From assembly GCA_037039685.1 (NCBI GenBank), contig JAWNGF010000015.1:759001-823000 (forward strand): a DNA stretch of 64,000 nucleotides. Reading direction: 5' to 3'. The stretch's first letter is position 1. Each line of letters starts with the position of its first letter. The notes beneath the pieces are model-generated. The model made no database searches and was not told the origin of the DNA. It was given only the letters and a program-made list of their open reading frames with translations. This DNA comes from Ceratobasidium sp. AG-K (lineage: Eukaryota; Basidiomycota; Agaricomycetes; Cantharellales; Ceratobasidiaceae). The position numbers were made by a program, and so were the translations under genes. Positions 55,794-64,000 of this stretch are shown piece by piece.

Positions 55794-58700
55794 CAAGAGG
55801 TATGTGAAAGGAAAACTGGGCAGACTGCAAAGTATCATGCAGATGCCAATGGAAATCTTCAACGGGGCGAGCTACACTGGGGTAGGCAAGAGTGGCAATT
55901 GTTAACAATGTATAGATTGCACCCCACACAAATCCTAGTGACTTGATTACATTGATCTGAACAAACAAGCTTTTCCGTCAAATGCTTTTGCTAAGATCAG
56001 CTCTTCCAATCTGACGGTGCACTTAGAATACTGTTCCAAACCTCCTTCCCTGTCTAAATGGGATGTCGGAGCGGCAGTATGCCACCCAGTTATTCTCCAA
56101 GATGTGTAGCGCAAGTAAAATACAACAACTCCGACGACGCATGACTAACCATTCATTTAGCTGTGTGGCTCTGCCGCAACAGCTCAACCAGATCCACACC
56201 TACGTGTGTGGCTGCGCGCAACGTTCTGCGATGCCATGTGAGTTACGGTTTTGAGTGTATATATTTATGTGTAGACTGAGGTGTGTAGGTTGGAAGCAGT
56301 CCCTCTTATGCGTTTTACTGTTTATTATTATGATTTTGTGGTCGCCTTGCCTCATGCGTTAATCGCGCATCGCAGTCCTTCCGCTCACTCACCCCAACCT
56401 AGTCATCAAATTCAACAGCCAACCATTTTTCCTCTGACGCTCTTCCGAGAGGAACCTCTGCTACTTTGGAGCGACTGATCCAGCGTATGTCATCGCAATG
56501 AGGAGTTTTATTCGAACAATGACCTGAAGGAGTTAGCAAAATGGGAGCGAGAACCAAAGCATGCGGTGGAAGACCGAAACGAGGTAAGCCTTGGGTCCGA
56601 CTGGCTCCGGACCAAAATCTGTGATTAACTGTGCAGGAAGCCCGCTCTCTATGAGAATTCATTGTCTCAACTTAGCGGTTTTGCGTGGCTCAATTGAAAG
56701 AACTCAAGCATGAGAGACGAGACAGGTGCGATGAAATGGAAATCACGTCAGCTCACATCAAAACTACTCAGCAAAAACCTACAATGCTGCGAGGCGCTCC
56801 GTAGCTTGGTTTTGCTCAGGAGCGCTCCATAGGCTCTGGAGTACCCTGGAGCATTTACAATTTTTGCTGAGTAATGCGCCCTAAACCTAAGCATTGATTG
56901 AAAAACAATCAAACTTGGATGACAGAGGAAGGTGCTTGTTTTTGACGGGGAGCATGCGAAGCCAAGGAGAGCACTTGTGGAGGCACCCAAGCCACTCACT
57001 GGACGAGGTGGGCATTGACATTTGATCCCCGTCTCTCAAACCCACTAAACATTGTCAGCCTGGGCAAACACTCTTCCCAAGCTGATTCCCCTACTTGAAG
57101 AGAATTGATTAAGGATTTAGGAGGATCCAACAAATGCATGATCGGCCAAATAAGCTGAACCAGTTGTTATTTACTGTCAAACACGAGACGCATCCGTATC
57201 AAGCGATCCTAGACGATCTTACGGCAGACAATTCAGATGAACGCAAGCCCCCATCTGCCAATTTCTTGCTGGCCAAATTGCCCTCCCATTCCCGAAGACA
57301 GTTGCGGTTTTGGGATGGGACTTTGTAAGGACCACTACGAGGAAGACATTAGCATTGAGCGAGTCAAGGAGCTATTCAACCAATGTAGAACTCAACTAGA
57401 TCATGTGAACTCACCTGAAAGTGATAGTCAGCCCTACCTTGAAGCGCTTGAGCCATGTTCAGTCAATCGGTGTGAGGGTTGGGCCCCAGCAGTGTGGAGC
57501 ATGAACAATTGATTTAAAGGCGCTGGCAACAGTTTGTTTACCATTAGGCAATTAAAGTTACATTCCCAGTGTCATCCAGAACCAAAGACCACCGTCGCCT
57601 CGAACCAGCAACTCGAGGTGTTACAGGCTACTGTATATGCGCGGTTTTAGCGCCTCTCAATCAAGCGCATGGACTTCGCTACGCCGAACCTGCACTGTCA
57701 CCAACTGTTTCACTCCATGTTTACGAAACACTCAGCTTGACGGTACACGAGTACACATTGAATTCCCTAAGCTCAGCCACGCCATTCCTCTACCACATGA
57801 TATTTGTGCTTCATCCGCCCCTACGGCTCGTAGTTTGACTGTCTACGTGGTGACAATAGCTGTGAACAAGTGTCAGTGGCTTAACTTATGTAAAATCACT
57901 GGTCTGGAAGGTGGTACCAGGGGGAAGATGACCGCAAAAGAGTTAGTGGGTCCCTTTTGTGAATATAGGGAGGTTATGTGATTAATTTCATAAAATACTC
58001 GGTAGCAACTCCAGAGGAGATATTACAACAGTACAAGCACCAGCTCCCACCGCCCTACCGAGGTCTGACATACGTTACACCCATACAAGCATCCTCAGTC
58101 TCACCTGAGTGCAAGGTCTTATCTAGTTGATAGGTGTGCATGGGGAGAGGGGGGACAGGCGTAGGCTGTCGGCAGAGAATGTTGAGCATTTGCAAGTCCC
58201 TGAGGACCCTCCGTATAATCATGAAGGTCCAAATGGTAGTTATCTCACATTGGAAAAAATACGTTGGCTCACTGAAGAAATTGAAGACACATATACTGGC
58301 AGTGGGTAAATCGGACTTTAACACAGGCCACCCTACACTACTGAAAATTTCACAGGCACAAGGGTACAAACAAGACCGAGGGCACCAACTACAAATCCGA
58401 TCGACGCAAGCTCAATCCCACCTGAGCCAGATAATCACAGGGGGCTGACAATGGGACCAGTGACAAGACACTATCATTGCTCAGAAATGCCAAGAAGTTT
58501 GATATTTTTTGTTGTTACATAGGGATCAGCAAGTTGTTTTTGACTTGGAGTAGTTTGGAGCACCCCTAGTGGGTTTTGTGCTTATCTGCTCAGGGGTCGA
58601 CTGGCTTCGTAACAAAACTCTTGTGTGGGATTCCCATCTATTCAGATCGATGATAGTCCTAGCATATATCGACTATGCAGATCAATAAAGCGTCTCGGTT

Positions 58701-59127
58701 CTCCTTCCGAAACAGAGGTGACTCTCAATAGGATCTCACGATATACTCCACGGTTGTGAGCCACCCATTCAACATGGCAGAAAGGAAATATCCTTGTCAG
58801 GAAAATCACACAACGGATATATCCGGCGGCTCGTGGTGGCAGGTTACGCATCGGCGGCAAGTTGGCAGCATATCGGCTGCAACCGGAGCAACCTCGGCTG
58901 GTTGAGGATGTTGTTAGGCTGCAGGACTGTGAGTAGCCAGACCAGCCTCTGGACAAACCCAGCCTCTACAGTTGTACTTTAATACTCTTAGCATACTTGG
59001 GCCATTTTATTGTCATTTCTACCTAATGATCGGGCAAACAGAAGACAAGCAGCACCAGCAGGCCAATCTGAGATTACCGGTTGCCGTGGAGCAGGCATAT
59101 ATTCCACTTCCGGGAGAACCATCTCGT

Positions 59128-59200
59128 ACTCATGTGGTCTAGCGGTGGAGCGCCTCACGCACGAAGCCGCCCAGGCCGTGTGTTTGATTCAATGCTAAGT
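59128..59200 (+). repeat. tRNA-like promoter, possible SINE or tRNA relic
   Basis: A-box tggtctagcgg at 59135-59145 and a degenerate B-box tgtttgattca at 59181-59191, 46 bp apart as in a tRNA gene. No cloverleaf stems can be drawn, and an A-rich stretch (aagtaaaatataaatag) follows. Best read as a SINE head or dead tRNA. Confidence 0.3.
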
Positions 59201-59488
59201 AAAATATAAATAGTAATGAATGCGATAACAAGCAGATTAGAGTAAATAGTAAATAGTAGTAGGTGAGTAGAATAGTTGAAAAAGGACACAGCAGAACAAG
59301 AAAAGTAGAGCCGGTTTGGTATTATTTTGTAATGGCTATTATGCCATGGCATGTCCGGACGTACCTGGTTGGTGGAGCAAGGCGTGATCCTATAGCTGGC
59401 GCAGGTCGGAAGGAGGAGACCCGGGGACCGTGCGCCTGCTGCAGTGGCCCACATCCTTGTGCCGGTGCATGAATGCAGTTACTAGCGG

Positions 59489-59518
59489 CAGGTGGCTGCA
59501 GGTGGCTGCAGGTGGCGG
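59489..59518 (+). repeat. Short tandem repeat, 3 x 10 bp
   Basis: caggtggctg repeated three times, the last with one change (caggtggcgg). Confidence 0.75.
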
Positions 59519-62500
59519 CATGGGTTACAACTAGCAGCAGGCGGAGGTGTCCTTCCTGCCTATTTTCCTGACGTTATTTCTCTAGCATTCGATATTTTGA
59601 CCATTTCTTGACCTTGATGGTATGTATTGGAGCTTAATAAATTTCGACGTTTCTCCAACAACGGGAACAGACCAGGGAGTAACATGGATGACCTGGTAAC
59701 TTATCCGGGCATTTCCACGGATGGGAGCGTGGGTGGCGCGGTTTCGGATGTAGCACAGCCGCAGCTACTGAGAATGAGGTTTACCACGGACGGGATTATC
59801 GTATTGTGACCGCAATATATAAACGGGTTGAGCCCGGGTTACTATAGCTGACTAAGTTCAATTGTATTTACATATGGTTTTTGATAATATCACCGACTTC
59901 TTCGAGACTCGGGAGCAGGGGCGTATTGCACCACAAGCCAACGGCCATCTGTGCTTGAAATGTTTGTGCGGACATCTGGTGCTGGAGATGGTTAATCATC
60001 AGCCGGCCTCCTGAGAACGCGCGCTCAGCATCAACAGATGAGGCTTAAATTGGCTGGAATCAGGTCTTGAGTGGACTCGGGTGTAACGCATGTACGTACC
60101 TGGTACAGTTAGGTGATCAAGCGCCATTCGAGCAACACGGGGACGCCCTTCAAGTCTGGAACTCCAGTAGACTAGGACTCCTCAGTTGAGTGATTGCATC
60201 GCGGGGTACTACCGGGCTGTCGAGGTAGGCTTTGATCATGTCTTGCTCGAAATTGGTGGGCATTGACGACAAGCACGAATGTCGTTGAGTCCAAATATTC
60301 CGGCCGGTCTGGTCACATTGTCCAACTCAATCCAAAAATGGGGGAAGCCGAGTAATACTCAGTGTTTACCATTGAGGGGCTCGGATTGTTTCCTGTGGAC
60401 GTGTTAGTCCCTTGATTCTCCGACGGGTAGTGTGTAGCGAAGCGATCAACAACACGAGCCCGGATTCATGCAACATCGAAACCGCGGTCTGAGAACCAGG
60501 CAATTTTACGATCAGGACACATCACTGCACATGGGTTAAATCTTATGTAAGTTTAAGTAAATTATCTGTGCATTTTAACTCACCATCAGCTAACTCCTAC
60601 ACGTCGGATTCCTCCATAGCTCCCAAATATTTTTCAAATACCAACAAGGCAGCCTCTGCTGCAACGCGTGTGACCAGGTGGAGATTCTCTGATGTAGCCG
60701 GTCGTCACGAACATCATAAAGCCTGGCATGGAGGCTTAGCAACTCGGGAAGTGTTTCGTGAATGAGCGGGACCTCCGATTGCGAAAATCGGTCTGTTGGC
60801 TCCTGAAAAATCTTTGGGACAATAAATTAGAACCCAGCTCTAGAGGTTGGAAAAAAGAAATAGCTCACCTCTAAGACACACTCGCCAATTGCACTCGGTT
60901 TTATACCCTACAGATTGAGCATTTTCAAACACTTTTACAGCGCATATATGCGCAATCGTACCATGTACAACCGAGTCGGGCAAACCTATAGTACAAACCC
61001 CGGTGCATCATGCGCAGTATCCGTGTCGTTACCCGAGCGCTGCCCGCGAAATCGCCACCCGCGCCACCAATTGCAAATCATCTCCGTGCGGGATCATCCG
61101 GCCCTGATTAGGCGCCGCGGGTAGAACCACAGGTATATCCGGTTTAGCGCCTACCATGTTACTCCCCGGAACAGACATCTTTGCAAATTCTTCACGTGAC
61201 GCCTTGTTTCCTTTTGCGGGTGAGACCGACAGGCTCTTCCCACAAAAACCGGTGGGATTCGGAATTTGATTCAAGTGGGAAGCGCGCTATATCAAAGATA
61301 GCAAAGACCTCACCAGACCAGATTGTGCACATGCACCTTGGGGGATGAGACCTCTTGGTGACTGCAATTGGAAATCCTTTAGCAAGGTGTGGCAATCCCG
61401 ACGAAAGCAGAACATGCATTCCTAGGGCTCATGTACCATTTCTGCTCTATTGACATCTTTCATACGCTAGGTTGGTCTTGTCTTCTGTGTCGCAACTAGT
61501 TCGATTATGTCTCATTATCGCGGAAAGCGCCCGTTTGTGTAGGTTGTATATGGAAAATACGCGTCATGTGGGGAATTTGCATAAGTGTTTGTAGATGTCG
61601 TCCACCTTTATTTCGATGCCGGTAGAAGCGGGCGCAGGATCCAGAACAATTATCACAACCCGCCGACTCTGGCTCACCACTCCAAGTTCCAGGTCTACTC
61701 AAGCACTGTTTGAAGGTCAGCGTCGGGTTAAACGGTATAGTTGGTTAACATCGCAGGCTATGAGTTTTAATCGGCCGAAAATGAATCACGCGCGAGGACA
61801 TTCAGTTGCGAGTTTGGCTTTACCGTACGCATACATCCTGGGCCCGGTGAGCCATCAATGATCCTCCAAACAAATGGTTTGATTGGCGCAGCCTGGTTGG
61901 GCGCTTCGACTGAGCGCTGGCTTGAGTTGACCTGTCGCTTAGTCACAAAAGATAGGCATAGTCTAAGGGGTACCCGGGATGCGGGAGAGTGTGTGTATTA
62001 TCCTGGCTCAGAATAACGCTATTACATCGCTAGACAAGGACAGGACGGAACCTCGGAAGTGAATGTGGGGTGGAGATAAATTTTCGAGCGAATTGAGTTT
62101 GGTGACCGGAGATGTCAATCCTGTGCAGCGCAATGGGCGTGGAGATATGGCAAACGTGATTAAGATAACAATAAGTGAGGCGGAGGTTGGTGGAGGGGGG
62201 AGAGATAGAGGGGAGGACAGAAACGAAGCTTTTGAGAAGAACGCCTTAAGCCGCAAAAAATCCACTGCGCATCCGGCAGTGTTCTCACGGTCGTTGGAGA
62301 CGGCCTTGTATCAATCGTCGTCTGGTCCCTGGAGGCACAAGGCGCCTGTAAAGGTTGCCGCATGAGAGACATTGACCGAAGAGGGAGTGACTGTTCCAGG
62401 GCGGTGGAGGTACGTATTAAACGAACATGCTCATAGGGGGCGCGCTGAAACTGATGGGCAATTTGCGAGTAATCTCGGCAAAGCTGCGTCGAGTGAGGGG

Positions 62501-63534
62501 AGAGCTAATGACTGAACAAGCTTTCGTGGGCACCGCATGTGAGCCCTTAGCGAGCAGGGGGACTCACCTCGTAAGAGTCTCCTGTGCCCAACCGGGGACC
62601 GGCTGGCAGGGAGTCGAGAGCACGGGTACTGGACTGTCCACGGAATACTGCCAACAACCCCCCAAGTGCAGGCAAAACGGATTGCCATGGCTTACGTCCC
62701 AAGGAAGGTGCAGTGGGCGACCGTGCTCCCGAGATTCATCACTGCGCGACCGTTGGTAAACAGGCCAGTCCGAGACTGCGGTGGACTATTGCGATACTGT
62801 CAATCGGAACGGGTGGTGAGGCAGGAATCCAATTTCGCATCGACTAGAGGTGGATGTGCGCTGATGGATACTGCCCTCTTAGCACAGAACAGAATCTCTA
62901 CGGAAAAGGAACGTACCACATGTCTACTCGACAGAGGTCCGACACGAGGGGCCGGGGGCCTGGGAGCCATGCAAACGTGATCAGGGGCACCGCACTTGAC
63001 TGGTTCGACTACACCCGCCATGCAGAGAGGCGCTGAAGCACGGCAGCCCCAAGATTGTATCTAATGAAGGCGCTAGCGACAGGCGAAAAGCATGGGGGCG
63101 GCGGAGCGATAGGTTAGGGGGAGTATGTAGAACAGCGACACTTACTCTTGCGTGCATCAAACACGAATATAAACGCAATCAAGCAGTTTTTTCGGTTCAT
63201 TGGAAGGAACAGTTCTGCTAAACAGGTGTGTTGTAGGAACAGTAAGGGAGGGGTGGGGGCGAGGTTACGCTCAGGAGGTCCGACGGCTCACGTGGCCACC
63301 CCCCTTCAAGTTCATCCCCACCCTTCTAGTGGTCCTGCTGGGTGGGTCCATCGGTTGTCTACCCGTTGCATCAAGTCCTGAGCCGAACATGAGCTACCAT
63401 GACCCCAAGGTCGGCAGCGCTTCTCCTGTCTTTGCCTTCCGTGCCGTCTCATTTCCCGTCCATCCGGAGTAACCCCAAGCATTGCCTGTCCCATCTTGCG
63501 CACCGCAGATGAACAATTACCACAGTTCTCTAAA

Positions 63535-63768
63535 TCACTGCGTTGCAGGCGCCTTAGAAAAGAGTGCGTGTGGTAATTGGTACACATAATCTGCTTCTGT
63601 CCCTCGGCGGTGATACTCAATGCTGACGTTGAAAACTTCCAGGTTAGCGCTCTCGTGGTCATCGACCATCTCTGACTTCCTTCTATCCATGCAACGAAGG
63701 TCCTTGCCATCCCAGTCCAACGATCGAGTACGGCCAAATGGTGGGAGGTAAGTACCGGTCGCCTCAAC
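63535..63768 (-). other. Possible exon, weak
   Basis: Open for about 78 codons without a clear ATG, with protein-like composition (for example RRKSEMVDDHESANLEVFNV). No family recognised, and no convincing splice sites beyond a possible catcag on the 5' side. Listed only as the best coding-like stretch of the right-hand region. Confidence 0.15.
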
Positions 63769-64000
63769 GGGTTGATTTTAAGAGGCTGATGCCACCCCAC
63801 TCCTTGCTCAGTTATCACTATCATTGCTCCAGCTCCTATATAGTCCCTATCAGTGTCGTCTTGAATGCTAGCAGTGTTATGGGCTGTCTACGGATCGTAA
63901 TCCTGGTCAGGTTTTCGCCCTCCCGAGGATAGATTGTTCCTTCCGCACGTACTCACCCCCTCGCTCGGCCGGGTCCCTGTAGACATCCCCAGTTCCAGTG

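Larger units (their letters stand above)
55794..64000. other. Region without supported genes
   Basis: Past the last LTR the sequence changes: CpG is common, there are no LTRs, and no frame is longer than about 170 codons. I see no conserved domain. 55794-55950 still reads like repeat sequence. From about 55,960 it looks like unique host sequence or very old, unrecognisable material. Spliced genes with short exons cannot be excluded. Small items inside it are listed separately. Confidence 0.6.

Noticed and set aside
57590..57690. tRNA-like B-box (ggttcgagg on the minus strand)
   Set aside because: No A-box at the right distance; the match is part of a local cctcga/tcgagg palindrome.
63312..63824. 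170-aa minus-strand frame in the right-hand region
   Set aside because: Composition looks random and a more protein-like frame overlaps it; no domain or start context supports it.

Overview
This window is a dense pile of nested LTR retrotransposons (about 1-55,800) followed by about 8 kb of sequence without recognisable genes (55,794-64,000). The elements are Ty3/gypsy chromoviruses: retropepsin, RT, RNase H, integrase, chromodomain, and a CX2CX4HX4C zinc knuckle in gag. Element type, self-primed replication and CpG decay point to a filamentous fungus. A basidiomycete of the Rhizoctonia/Ceratobasidium kind is my best guess, from general resemblance only. No host gene could be supported.

Layout. 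(1) 1-2823: 5' part of a minus-strand family A element (A1). (2) 2824-5734 and 14146-16159: a plus-strand element (G), split by a complete minus-strand family A element (A4, 5735-14140, TSD TCTAG). One A4 LTR is itself split by a 1.17 kb solo LTR (H). (3) 16160-17744: an F-type LTR with primer site and gag start, then an inverted F LTR. (4) 17745-23247: plus-strand element E2, ending in a D-type LTR. (5) 23248-25776: 5' end of minus-strand element I. (6) 25777-33390: decayed minus-strand element J, with solo LTRs, a T/G homopolymer tract and LTR fragments. (7) 33391-53996: minus-strand element C, holding minus-strand element B (35414-50415, TSD TCACA), which holds plus-strand element A3 (39318-46564, TSD CAAAC). 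At each of these three sites (A4 in G, B in C, A3 in B) removing the insert plus one TSD copy rejoins the host reading frame. (8) 53997-55793: a D-type LTR split by a 1.4 kb foldback element.

How the parts work. Five LTR families carry, two bases inside the 5' LTR, a 12-nt primer-binding site that is the exact reverse complement of a site in the same LTR about 33 bp downstream of its TATA box. That is the layout of Tf1-type self-primed reverse transcription. Internal order is gag, pol (PR-RT-RH-IN-chromodomain), then a third ORF of about 254 aa, then a polypurine tract and the 3' LTR. The third ORF occurs in A3, A4, B, G, J and, more distantly, E2. It resembles no envelope and is not a family I recognise. 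It is intact in A3 and A4 although gag and pol of both copies are broken. It is the best candidate here for an undescribed component.

Most nonsense codons are CGA to TGA, as expected from deamination of methylated CpG. Outer elements (C, J, I) look more CpG-poor than inner ones (A3, A4), in line with the nesting order. ORF breaks, TSDs and motifs were read by eye. Boundaries confirmed by TSDs are exact; others are approximate.
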